Below, piece after piece: positions 1 to 7,380 of a stretch of DNA of 64,000 bases (the stretch's first letter is position 1; each line of letters opens with the position of its first letter). This DNA comes from Pseudomonas sp. UBA1879. Its GTDB lineage: Bacteria > Pseudomonadota > Gammaproteobacteria > Pseudomonadales > Pseudomonadaceae. The translations under genes were made by a program, and so were the position numbers. Under the pieces are notes generated by a model, which did no database searches, was not told the origin of the DNA, and worked only from the letters and a program-made list of their open reading frames with translations. The stretch is taken from assembly GCF_002338065.1 (NCBI RefSeq), contig NZ_DDHJ01000001.1, positions 310,001 through 374,000 of the forward strand, in the 5' to 3' direction.

Positions 1-2474
1 CCAGCGGCTTTTTCCAAATCCTGCACCATTCGCGCGATGCGATCAGACAGCTTTTCCGAGCTCAGGCTTTCGCGCATGCGTTCGACAAGCAGCGGGAAAG
101 CCATGGGGGTGGGGCGTTTGATCACATGCAGGTCCAGCGCTCTTCCGTTGATGCGTTGCAGGGTATGCTCCAGGCGGGCGACGTCCAACTCCTGACGCAT
201 GACTTCCTCCTCGGCCTGAGTCAGCAGCAGATTGCCTGCGTCGTATTGCTTGAATACTTCGAAGAACAGCCCGCTGGACGCCTGTAACTGGCGGTTGCTC
301 TTGGGTGCGCCAGGGTAACCGGAGAACACCAGCCCCGCGATACGAGCGATCTCTCTGAAGCGGCGCAAAGCGAGTTCACCCGCGTTGAGGCTGGCGATGA
401 TGTCCGCAAGCAGGTCGTCTTCGCTGAACAGCCCTTGTTGCAAATGCTGCGACCAATTCACCTCGGTCGCGCTCAGGAGCTCGAAGCCATAGTCGTTGAC
501 TGCGATGGAAAACGTCAGGGGCGCGTTCCGACTCAGCCGCCACGCCAGCAGGCTTGCCAACCCAAGGTGCACGTGGCGTCCAGCGAAGGGGTAGAGAAAC
601 AGGTGCCACCCCTCGCGTGACTTCAGAATTTCGGCCAGCAACGTGTCCTTGCGCGGCAGGGCTGACCATTCCCGCTGCACCTCCAGCAACGGGCTGACAG
701 TATGCATCTCCGGGCTGTCGTAAACGTCGTGGGCGGCGGCGTCGAATTTATCGACCACGGCGTCAGCCAATTCGCTGGAGAGTGGCATCCGCCCACCATT
801 CCAGCGTGGGACAGCGGCTTTTTTGCTGGTCGCCCGTTTCACGTAGGCGGTCATGTTTTCCACCCGCACCAGTTCCAGCAGGCGGCCGCTGAACAGAAAA
901 CCATCACCCGGCTTCAAGCGGGCAATGAACCCTTCTTCGACGCTGCCCAGTGAGCCGCCACCGCCGCCCTTGCTCCAATACTTCACGTTGATACTGGCGT
1001 CGCTGACAATCGTGCCCACGCTCATGCGATGACGCCGGGCCAACCGCGCATCAGGCACGCGCCAGACCCCGTGCTCATCGGGCTCGACGCGCCGGTAGTC
1101 AGGGTAGGCGGTTAGCGACAGGCCGCCATGCCTGACAAAAGCCAATGCCCACTCCCACTCTTCCTGGGTCAAGTCGCGATAGGCCCATGCGGTGCGCACT
1201 TCGGACAGAAGCTCGTCAGGAACAAAGCCTCCACCCAGGGCCATGCTCACCAAGTGCTGTACCAGAACGTCCAGAGATTTGTGGGGCGATTCTCTGGGCT
1301 CTATCAGTCGTGCATTCACAGCGTCGCGAGCCGCAGCGGCTTCCACCAATTCCAGGCTGTGGGTTGGCACCAGTGTCACCCGAGAAGGGCGGCCGGGCGC
1401 GTGGCCTGAACGTCCGGCGCGCTGCATCAAGCGTGCGACGCCTTTGGCCGAGCCGATCTGCAACACGCGTTCAACGGGCAAGAAATCCACGCCCAGATCC
1501 AGGCTCGACGTGCAAACCACGGCCTTGAGGTGCCCCTCTTTCAATGCTCGCTCGACCCAGTCCCGCACCTCGCGAGACAACGAGCCGTGGTGCAGCGCGA
1601 TCAGTCCGGCCCAGTCTGGCCGAGCGTCCAACAGCGCCTGGTACCAGATCTCCGACTGCGCGCGGGTGTTGGTGAAGATGAGGCAGCTGGTGCTGCTGTC
1701 CACTTCGGCCAACACCTGCGGCAACATTTTCAGCCCCATGTGTCCGGCCCATGGAAAACGCTCGATGCCTTGTGGGATCAGCGTGTCCACGATCAATTCC
1801 TTGACCACTTTGCCCTGCACCGCAGTGCCGCCATCGCCCAACAAGACCTCCTGAGCGTGGGCCTGATTGCCGAGGGTCGCAGAAAGCCCCCACACGATCA
1901 GTGCCGGATTCCAGCGACGCAGGCGGGCGATCGCCAGTTGCAATTGCACCCCGCGTTTGTTGCCGATCAACTCGTGCCATTCATCGACGACGATCATCTT
2001 CAGCGTCGAGAAGGTCGCTTCGGCGTCGGCGCGGGTCAGCAGTAGCGTGAGGCTTTCAGGGGTGGTGATCAGCGCAGAAGGCAGGCGTCGGCCCTGTTTG
2101 GCACGCTCGCTGCTGCTGGTGTCGCCGGTGCGCAGCCCGACGCTCCACGGTATTTCCAAGTCTGTCAAAGGCCCTTCGAGCGCCCGGGCGGTGTCGGCGG
2201 CCAAGGCCCGCATTGGAGTGATCCACAGCACGGTCAAGGGCGTGGCAGGCGGTTTGCGTTTGCGCGGTTTGCCATCGGTGGTTTCAGGCGTGAGGCGGGC
2301 AAAACGGTTGAGGGCACCGAACCACACCGAGTAGGTCTTGCCCGCACCGGTGCTGGCATGCAGCAAGCCTGACTCGCCACGGGCCACCGCTGCCCAGACT
2401 GCTTTCTGAAAGGGGAAAGGCTTCCAGCCACGGTTGTCGAACCAGCGCTGGGCAAAGTTTACGGTTTTGGGCAT
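1..2474 (-). CDS. Ligase-associated DEXH-box DNA helicase (3' end beyond window)
   Basis: This is a superfamily 2 Lhr-type helicase of the class encoded beside bacterial ATP-dependent DNA ligases and thought to act in DNA damage repair. About 824 codons lie in the window and the frame is still open at base 1, so only the extreme C-terminus is missing if the protein has the usual length of roughly 820-830 residues. The ATG at 2472-2474 gives MPKTVNFAQRWF. A Q-motif-like PFQKAVW follows near residue 22, then Walker A ASTGAGKT near residues 41-48, and the diagnostic DEWHE (DEXH) near residue 161. The partner ligase and exonuclease genes lie at 7381-10130 on the same strand, but the aot uptake operon separates them from this gene. 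A phosphoesterase gene often follows in such cassettes and would lie outside the window. Confidence 0.9.
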   Translation of the reverse strand, partial: MPKTVNFAQRWFDNRGWKPFPFQKAVWAAVARGESGLLHASTGAGKTYSVWFGALNRFARLTPETTDGKPRKRKPPATPLTVLWITPMRALAADTARALEGPLTDLEIPWSVGLRTGDTSSSERAKQGRRLPSALITTPESLTLLLTRADAEATFSTLKMIVVDEWHELIGNKRGVQLQLAIARLRRWNPALIVWGLSATLGNQAHAQEVLLGDGGTAVQGKVVKELIVDTLIPQGIERFPWAGHMGLKMLPQVLAEVDSSTSCLIFTNTRAQSEIWYQALLDARPDWAGLIALHHGSLSREVRDWVERALKEGHLKAVVCTSSLDLGVDFLPVERVLQIGSAKGVARLMQRAGRSGHAPGRPSRVTLVPTHSLELVEAAAARDAVNARLIEPRESPHKSLDVLVQHLVSMALGGGFVPDELLSEVRTAWAYRDLTQEEWEWALAFVRHGGLSLTAYPDYRRVEPDEHGVWRVPDARLARRHRMSVGTIVSDASINVKYWSKGGGGGSLGSVEEGFIARLKPGDGFLFSGRLLELVRVENMTAYVKRATSKKAAVPRWNGGRMPLSSELADAVVDKFDAAAHDVYDSPEMHTVSPLLEVQREWSALPRKDTLLAEILKSREGWHLFLYPFAGRHVHLGLASLLAWRLSRNAPLTFSIAVNDYGFELLSATEVNWSQHLQQGLFSEDDLLADIIASLNAGELALRRFREIARIAGLVFSGYPGAPKSNRQLQASSGLFFEVFKQYDAGNLLLTQAEEEVMRQELDVARLEHTLQRINGRALDLHVIKRPTPMAFPLLVERMRESLSSEKLSDRIARMVQDLEKAA

Positions 2475-2549
2475 GCGCGGGCTCTGATGAGGGTTAAGTC
2501 AGAGACCGTTGGAGGAGGGGATTAGTTTGGTTGGGTTTTCGCAGAACCT

Positions 2550-2636
2550 GTAGGAGTGAGCTTGCTCGCGATGGTGGTGTGTCAGATTAACGTTACATCA
2601 CTGACGTCACGCTATCGCGAGCAAGCTCACTCCTAC
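2550..2636. repeat. REPIN (type A inverted REP pair)
   Basis: Two 23-nt arms at 2550-2572 and 2614-2636 are perfect reverse complements (GTAGGAGTGAGCTTGCTCGC core) and flank a 41-nt spacer. Copies of the same arms occur at 10264-10349 and 28052-28138. It lies between aotP and the helicase gene, where PAO1 as I recall carries argR after aotP. Confidence 0.9.
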
Positions 2637-2690
2637 GGTATTGGCTCGCGATAAGGGTGTGTCAGGCTGGAAAATGGTGCCTGACACATC

Positions 2691-2717
2691 GCCATCGCGG
2701 GCAAGCGCGCTCCTACA
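2691..2717. repeat. Single REP half-element
   Basis: A lone palindromic REP arm (ATCGCGGGCAAGCGCGCTCC core) lies just after the stop of aotP. It is related to one arm of the pair at 26254-26342. Confidence 0.7.
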
Positions 2718-2737
2718 GATTCGATGAGGGCGGCGGG

Positions 2738-3502
2738 TTACTTCAAATTGCCACTCAAGAACTGCTTCAAGCGCTCGCTCTTCGGGCTACCCAGCACGTC
2801 GTCGGGATGGCCGATTTCTTCGATCTGGCCCTGATGCAAAAACACCACCTGATTCGCCACTTTGCGGGCGAAGCCCATTTCGTGGGTCACCAGGATCATC
2901 GTGCGACCCTCTTCAGCCAGGCCCTGGATCACCTTCAGCACTTCCCCCACCAGCTCCGGGTCGAGGGCTGAGGTCGGTTCGTCGAACAGCATGATTTCCG
3001 GTTCCATCGCCAGCGCCCGGGCGATCGCCACGCGCTGTTGCTGGCCACCGGAAAGGAAAGCGGGGTACTGATCGGCAACGCGTGCAGGCAGGCCGACTTT
3101 CTCCAGGTACTTGCGCGCACGGTCTTCAGCTTCGACCTTGGACACGCCCAGCACCCGACGCGGGGCCATGGTGATGTTTTCCAGCACCGTCATGTGGCTC
3201 CACAGGTTGAAATGCTGGAACACCATCGCCAGACGGGTCCGAATGCGCTGCAGCTCGGCAGGGTCTGCCACGCGCATGCCGGTGGCGTCGCTGACCATGC
3301 GGATTTGCTGGCCGTCGAGGCTCATGGCCCCATCGTTGGGTTGTTCGAGGAAATTGATGCAGCGCAGGAATGTGCTCTTGCCCGAGCCGCTGGCGCCGAT
3401 CAGGCAGATCACGTCGCCGACGTTGGCCTTGAGTGACACGCCTTTGAGCACTTCATGGTCACCGTAGCTTTTGTGCAGGCCATCGATGGTCAGTTTGTAC
3501 AT
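2738..3502 (-). CDS. aotP: Arginine/ornithine ABC transporter ATPase AotP/HisP
   Basis: This is the 254-aa cytoplasmic ATPase that powers a polar amino-acid importer. It has Walker A GASGSGKST, the ABC signature LSGGQQQR, Walker B IMLFDEPTS and the switch His in LVTHEMG. I chose the ATG at 3500-3502 (MYKLTIDGLHKSYG) because AAGGA sits 9 nt upstream; an in-frame TTG three codons earlier lacks a good site. It is the last gene of an operon in the order binding protein, two permeases, metallohydrolase, ATPase, which is the PAO1 aotJQM-PA0891-aotP order as I recall it. The arginine regulator argR, which I recall following aotP in PAO1, is absent here. Substrate preference is inferred from this gene order and not from residues. 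Confidence 0.88.
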   Translation of the reverse strand: MYKLTIDGLHKSYGDHEVLKGVSLKANVGDVICLIGASGSGKSTFLRCINFLEQPNDGAMSLDGQQIRMVSDATGMRVADPAELQRIRTRLAMVFQHFNLWSHMTVLENITMAPRRVLGVSKVEAEDRARKYLEKVGLPARVADQYPAFLSGGQQQRVAIARALAMEPEIMLFDEPTSALDPELVGEVLKVIQGLAEEGRTMILVTHEMGFARKVANQVVFLHQGQIEEIGHPDDVLGSPKSERLKQFLSGNLK

Positions 3503-3514
3503 GACTGGCAATCC

Positions 3515-4633
3515 TTAAGGAGAAAGTAGGTAGCCGCTGCGGAAGGCTTCGGTGCCGGCGACATGGGCGATGACCATGCCAGCGGTCGCCATGCGTCGCA
3601 ATGAGCGGGCGTACATAAGGCCAGCGATGGCCGCGTGGATCGGGGTCACCGCGTCGCTGATCGGGTCGATGACCTCAGCGATCAATTGCCCCGCTTCGAC
3701 GTATTCGCCTGGCAGTGTGCAGAACACCAGCAGGCCACCGACAGGCGTGGCAACCGGTTCGACCGCCGCCAAAGGCGTCGCCGGATAAATCAATTCAGGG
3801 GCCGGAGCCGGTGTGCCGGCAATTGCGCCGTAGTGCATCAGGTAACTGATGATCGCCTGACAATCGCGACTGCCGAGGGCATGACACACATCCCCTTGGC
3901 CACGCAGTTCGAGGGTCACGGAGAAACTGCCTAATGGCACCGGGAAGCGTTTTTCGAAGCGCTGTTGCAGTTGCCACCAGACCAGCGTAAAGCACTCGTC
4001 GAACGACTGTCCGCCCGAATCCGTAGCCAGCAGGCTGGCCTGTGCGCCCAGATAGCGGGACAGCGGTTCGACTTGCGACCAGGCTTCCGGCGTGGTGTAG
4101 AGATGCTCGACCGATTCGAAATCGCAATGCAGGTCCAGCACCATGTCGGCATCGCAAGCCAGCCGCTGCAGGGTCAGGCGTTGCGACTCGAGTTGGGTAA
4201 CGCCGGTGCGGGCGAGCAGAGCGGCACGCAGATGCTGACGAATCAAGCCGACGTTGCCTTTGGCGTCGTCGGTCAGCAACGGCTCGACGTCATCGCCCAC
4301 CTGTTGCGCGACATCGACGAACCAGCGGTTGAAGTTCTGCCCGCTTTCCAGCTCATAGCGGCCCAGAGGGATGTCCATCAGCACCTGTTCCAGCCCCGCC
4401 GGGTTGGCCACGGGAACGACGACGATCTCGCCCAGCAGTTGACCGGCGTTTTCCAGCTCCGCCAGGCGCTGCTTCAGATACCACGACACCAGCATGCCGG
4501 GCAGTTCGTCGGCATGCAGGGACGATTGAATGTAGATCTTGCAGGCGCCGTTTTCCGGGCCGTAGTGAAAACTGTGAATCTGCCGCGCAGTGCCAGGCAC
4601 TGGCGACAGCAAATCATGGGTGCGGTGTCGCAT
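3515..4633 (-). CDS. AstE/AspA-like M14-family metallohydrolase in the aot operon
   Basis: A 372-aa protein of the succinylglutamate desuccinylase/aspartoacylase family. These zinc enzymes cleave N-acyl groups from amino acids. Metal-binding candidates are SLHADE near residue 38 (His and Glu) and DLHCD near residue 168. The C-terminal 90 residues form a beta-rich region as in other family members. The ATG start has AGGA 7 nt upstream. It begins 9 nt after aotM ends and stops 12 nt before aotP starts, so it is translated as part of the uptake operon. I infer a role in processing an imported N-acylated arginine or ornithine derivative; the true substrate is unknown. It is not AstE itself, because no other ast pathway gene is present. 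Confidence 0.82.
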   Translation of the reverse strand: MRHRTHDLLSPVPGTARQIHSFHYGPENGACKIYIQSSLHADELPGMLVSWYLKQRLAELENAGQLLGEIVVVPVANPAGLEQVLMDIPLGRYELESGQNFNRWFVDVAQQVGDDVEPLLTDDAKGNVGLIRQHLRAALLARTGVTQLESQRLTLQRLACDADMVLDLHCDFESVEHLYTTPEAWSQVEPLSRYLGAQASLLATDSGGQSFDECFTLVWWQLQQRFEKRFPVPLGSFSVTLELRGQGDVCHALGSRDCQAIISYLMHYGAIAGTPAPAPELIYPATPLAAVEPVATPVGGLLVFCTLPGEYVEAGQLIAEVIDPISDAVTPIHAAIAGLMYARSLRRMATAGMVIAHVAGTEAFRSGYLLSP

Positions 4634-4642
4634 GGGCAGGTC

Positions 4643-5353
4643 CTAGTGAGACGGGCCGAGGAAGGCCAGCCAGCGGCGTTCGGCCAGGCGGAACAGGCCC
4701 ACCAATATGAACGTAACCGTCAGGTAGATCAGCGCTGCGATGCCGAACGACTGGAAGGTCAGGAACGTCGCCGAGTTGGCGTCGCGAGCGACCTTGAGGA
4801 TGTCCGGCACCGTCGCGGTGAACGCTACGGTGGTCGAGTGCAGCATCAGGATCACTTCGTTGCTGTAGTACGGCAGCGAACGACGCAGCGCCGACGGCAT
4901 GATCACGTAGGTGTACAAGCGCCAGCCGGTCAGGCCGTAGGCCTTGGCCGCTTCGACTTCGCCGTGGTTCATGCTGCGAATGGCACCGGCGAAAATCTCG
5001 GTGGTGTAGGCGCAGGTGTTGAGGGCGAAGGCGAGGATGGTGCAGTTCATCGCATCGCGGAAGAACGCGCCGAGCAATGGTTGTTCGCGCACGGCGGCAA
5101 TGCTGTAGATGCCGGTGTAGCAGATCAGCAGCTGGATGTAGAGCGGCGTGCCACGGAACAGATAGGTGTAGAACTGCACCGGCCAGCGCACCAGCGGGTT
5201 GCGCGACACACGGGCGATGGACAGCGGAATCGACACGACGAAACCGATGGCGATGGAGGCGCTGAGCAGCCACATCGTCATGGCCAGCCCGGTGATGTTC
5301 TGGCCATCCGTATAAAGGAAGGCGCGCCAGTATTCCTGCAGTAATTCGATCAT
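4643..5353 (-). CDS. aotM: Arginine/ornithine ABC transporter permease AotM/HisM
   Basis: A 236-aa inner-membrane permease of the HisM type with about five hydrophobic segments. The conserved cytoplasmic coupling loop is visible in EVEAAKAYGLTGWRLYTYVIMP, near residues 142-163, including the EAA...G signature. The ATG overlaps the aotQ stop by 4 nt (ATGA), so the two permeases are translationally coupled and should form the heterodimeric channel. An 'RGTPLYIQL' segment typical of the family lies near residue 68. Confidence 0.88.
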   Translation of the reverse strand: MIELLQEYWRAFLYTDGQNITGLAMTMWLLSASIAIGFVVSIPLSIARVSRNPLVRWPVQFYTYLFRGTPLYIQLLICYTGIYSIAAVREQPLLGAFFRDAMNCTILAFALNTCAYTTEIFAGAIRSMNHGEVEAAKAYGLTGWRLYTYVIMPSALRRSLPYYSNEVILMLHSTTVAFTATVPDILKVARDANSATFLTFQSFGIAALIYLTVTFILVGLFRLAERRWLAFLGPSH

Positions 5354-6078
5354 CGTTGAGCCTCCCGGCTGCCAGCGGCGTAACGCCGCTCGGCCCAGCG
5401 CAGGGCGAAGTTGGAGACGCTGGTGATGACCAGGTAGATCAATGCCGCGAGCACCAGGAAATAGAACAGTTGATACGTGCTTTTACCGGCATCCTGGGAC
5501 GCCTTGACCAGATCGGCCAAGCCAATGATCGACACCAGCGCCGTGGCCTTGAGCACCACTTGCCAGTTGTTGCCAATGCCGGGAAGGGCGAAACGCATCA
5601 TTTGCGGGAAGACCACGAAGCGGAAACGCTGAGCGCGGCTCAAGCCGTAGGCGGTGGCGGCTTCAACTTGTCCACGGGGCACCGCGAGGATCGCGCCGCG
5701 GAAGGTTTCGGTGAAGTAAGCACCATAAATGAAGCCGAGAGTGATGACGCCTGCGGAGAAGGGATCGATTTCGATGTAGTCCCATTCCATTACTTCGGTC
5801 AGGCTCGTCAGCCAGGTCTGCAGGCTGTAGAAGATCAACAGCATCAGCACCAGATCCGGAATGCCCCGAATCAGCGTGGTGTAGACCTGCGCCGGAATGC
5901 GCAGCAGGGCGCTTTTCGACAGTTTGGCACTGGCGCCGAAAAGGCCAAGCACGATGGCCAGCAGCAGCGACATTACCGAGAGTTTGACGGTCATCCAGGT
6001 GCCCTGAAGCAGCAGAGGGCCAAAGCCCTTGAGGCTGAACGCGGACAGTCCCAGGTGTTGCAGGAGAGTATCGAGCAT
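5350..6078 (-). CDS. aotQ: Arginine/ornithine ABC transporter permease AotQ/HisQ
   Basis: A 242-aa HisQ-type inner-membrane permease and partner of the downstream aotM product. It shows 'RGIPDLVLMLL' near residue 70, matching the RG-P-L-Q motif of amino-acid permeases, and the coupling loop VEAATAYGLSRAQRFRFVV. The start ATG at 6076-6078 is well positioned after the intergenic hairpin that separates it from aotJ. Transcription of the permease genes should therefore depend on read-through of that hairpin. Confidence 0.88.
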   Translation of the reverse strand: MLDTLLQHLGLSAFSLKGFGPLLLQGTWMTVKLSVMSLLLAIVLGLFGASAKLSKSALLRIPAQVYTTLIRGIPDLVLMLLIFYSLQTWLTSLTEVMEWDYIEIDPFSAGVITLGFIYGAYFTETFRGAILAVPRGQVEAATAYGLSRAQRFRFVVFPQMMRFALPGIGNNWQVVLKATALVSIIGLADLVKASQDAGKSTYQLFYFLVLAALIYLVITSVSNFALRWAERRYAAGSREAQR

Positions 6079-6097
6079 GTGGAACCTATACAGTCAA

Positions 6098-6150
6098 TAA
6101 AAACGCCCATCGACATCAGCGGGAGATTCACCCCTGATGAGGACGGGCGT
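6098..6150 (-). terminator. Hairpin between aotJ and aotQ (attenuator-like)
   Basis: Read on the minus strand, arms at 6134-6150 and 6103-6119 pair (ACGCCC and CTGATG blocks, one mismatched stretch) and a T-rich tract TTTTTATT follows at the 3' side. This is a rho-independent terminator placed just after the binding-protein gene, where it would lower permease expression relative to AotJ. Confidence 0.75.
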
Positions 6151-6158
6151 TAGTTTAC

Positions 6159-6941
6159 TTATTTACCGCTGTACAGATTCAGATCACCGAAGTGCTTTTT
6201 CTGGATCTCGGCGTATTTGCCGTCGTCGTGTAACGCTTTGATACCTTTGTCCAAAAGCGCTTTCAGGTCTTTGTTACCTTTCGAGATACCGACTGCGGTC
6301 TTGGCCGGCAGCAGTGGGTCGTCGATTGGCTTGCTGACTTCGTAGTCAGCACCTTGTGGCGACTTCAGAAAGCCCAGTTCGGCTTGCAGCATGTCTTGTA
6401 CGGAAGCGTCCAGACGGCCCGATACCAAGTCAGCGTAAACCTGGTCCTGGTTGGCGTAGGCCTGGGTTTTCACGCCCGCTTTGTCGAGAATCGCCTTGGC
6501 GTAGGCTTCCTGAATGGTGCCTTGCTCGTAACCGACGGTCTTGCCTTTGAGGGACGCGACGTCAGCGCTCAAGCCAGAGCCTTTTTTGTACACCAGCGAC
6601 GTTGGGCCGGAGAACAGTTCGTTGGAGAAGTCGATGACTTTCTCGCGCGCCGGGGTCACGGTCATGGAGGAAATCACGCCGTCGAACTTGTTGGCTTTCA
6701 GGCCAGGAATCATGCCGTCGAAATCGCTCTCGACCCATTTGCACTTGACCTTCAGTTCAGCACAGATCGCGTTGCCCAGATCGATGTCGAAGCCCACCAG
6801 GCTGCCGTCAGCAGCTTTCGATTCGAAGGGCGCGTACGAAGGATCGACGCCGAAACGCAGCTCCTTGTATTCCTTGGCCATTGCGTTGCCAGCGGCCAGA
6901 CAGATGGCGAGTGCGGAAAGGGTCAGCCATGCTTTTTTCAT
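6159..6941 (-). CDS. aotJ: Arginine/ornithine-binding periplasmic protein AotJ
   Basis: A 260-aa periplasmic binding protein of the HisJ/LAO family. A signal peptide MKKAWLTLSALAICLAAGNA is followed by a predicted cut after AMA. The mature part opens with a typical LRFGVDPSYAPFESK motif and has the family's GFDIDLGNAICAEL segment. The start ATG at 6939-6941 has AAGGA 7 nt upstream. It is the first gene of the aot operon and is followed by a terminator-like hairpin. A TGTCGC hexamer at 7070-7075 in the upstream region resembles half of the P. aeruginosa ArgR recognition sequence, but the downstream AA and the second half-site are not convincing. Confidence 0.9.
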   Translation of the reverse strand: MKKAWLTLSALAICLAAGNAMAKEYKELRFGVDPSYAPFESKAADGSLVGFDIDLGNAICAELKVKCKWVESDFDGMIPGLKANKFDGVISSMTVTPAREKVIDFSNELFSGPTSLVYKKGSGLSADVASLKGKTVGYEQGTIQEAYAKAILDKAGVKTQAYANQDQVYADLVSGRLDASVQDMLQAELGFLKSPQGADYEVSKPIDDPLLPAKTAVGISKGNKDLKALLDKGIKALHDDGKYAEIQKKHFGDLNLYSGK

Positions 6942-7380
6942 CGTTCAGTCCTTAAAACCAAATTGAGCGTTGGGAACACGCGAAGGCTTGCTACCGGCAG
7001 GTGCCAGACCGCAAAAAGATAGCAATTTCCGAACCAAAGAGACGAACGTGCGTTTTAAATGTACGGAGTTGTCGCAATGATGACTTTGGGCCATCTCTTG
7101 TCTTTTTTCAGGGCGCCGGAGGCTGAGGGAGAGTAGCGGAAACGGCGTCAAAGGGCGCGGGGAAAATCGCTTGAAGCGGACAAATGTGAAGCGCCGGGGT
7201 AGCACGCTTGAATCTACGGAAACGGGCGTACTCATGAATTCCGCAGCGCAGTGACATCGACAGCGATCGGCCTGTCGTGACCACGCCCAATGACCCAGGC
7301 ATTGAGCGTCTCAGATGACCGTGCACGAGCATGAGGCGCTGACCGTGATCCACGTCGTTCTTCCAGCACCAAAAGGGTGC
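6942..7380. other. Intergenic region between aotJ and the DNA ligase gene
   Basis: 439 bases without a supportable gene. The part near 6942-7100 must hold the aot promoter and leader. A small inverted repeat, GCACC-N5-GGTGC, at about 7361-7375 directly follows the ligase stop codon but has no T tract. Short open frames here have no recognisable protein and no good ribosome site. Confidence 0.6.

Noticed and set aside
2550..2636. Repeated palindromes considered as a CRISPR array
   Set aside because: The repeats are dispersed singly or in inverted pairs between genes, not in direct arrays with unique spacers, and no cas genes are present.
7049..7076. ArgR-type operator upstream of aotJ
   Set aside because: Only one TGTCGC hexamer matches. 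The AA at the expected distance and the second half-site 21 bp away are missing.
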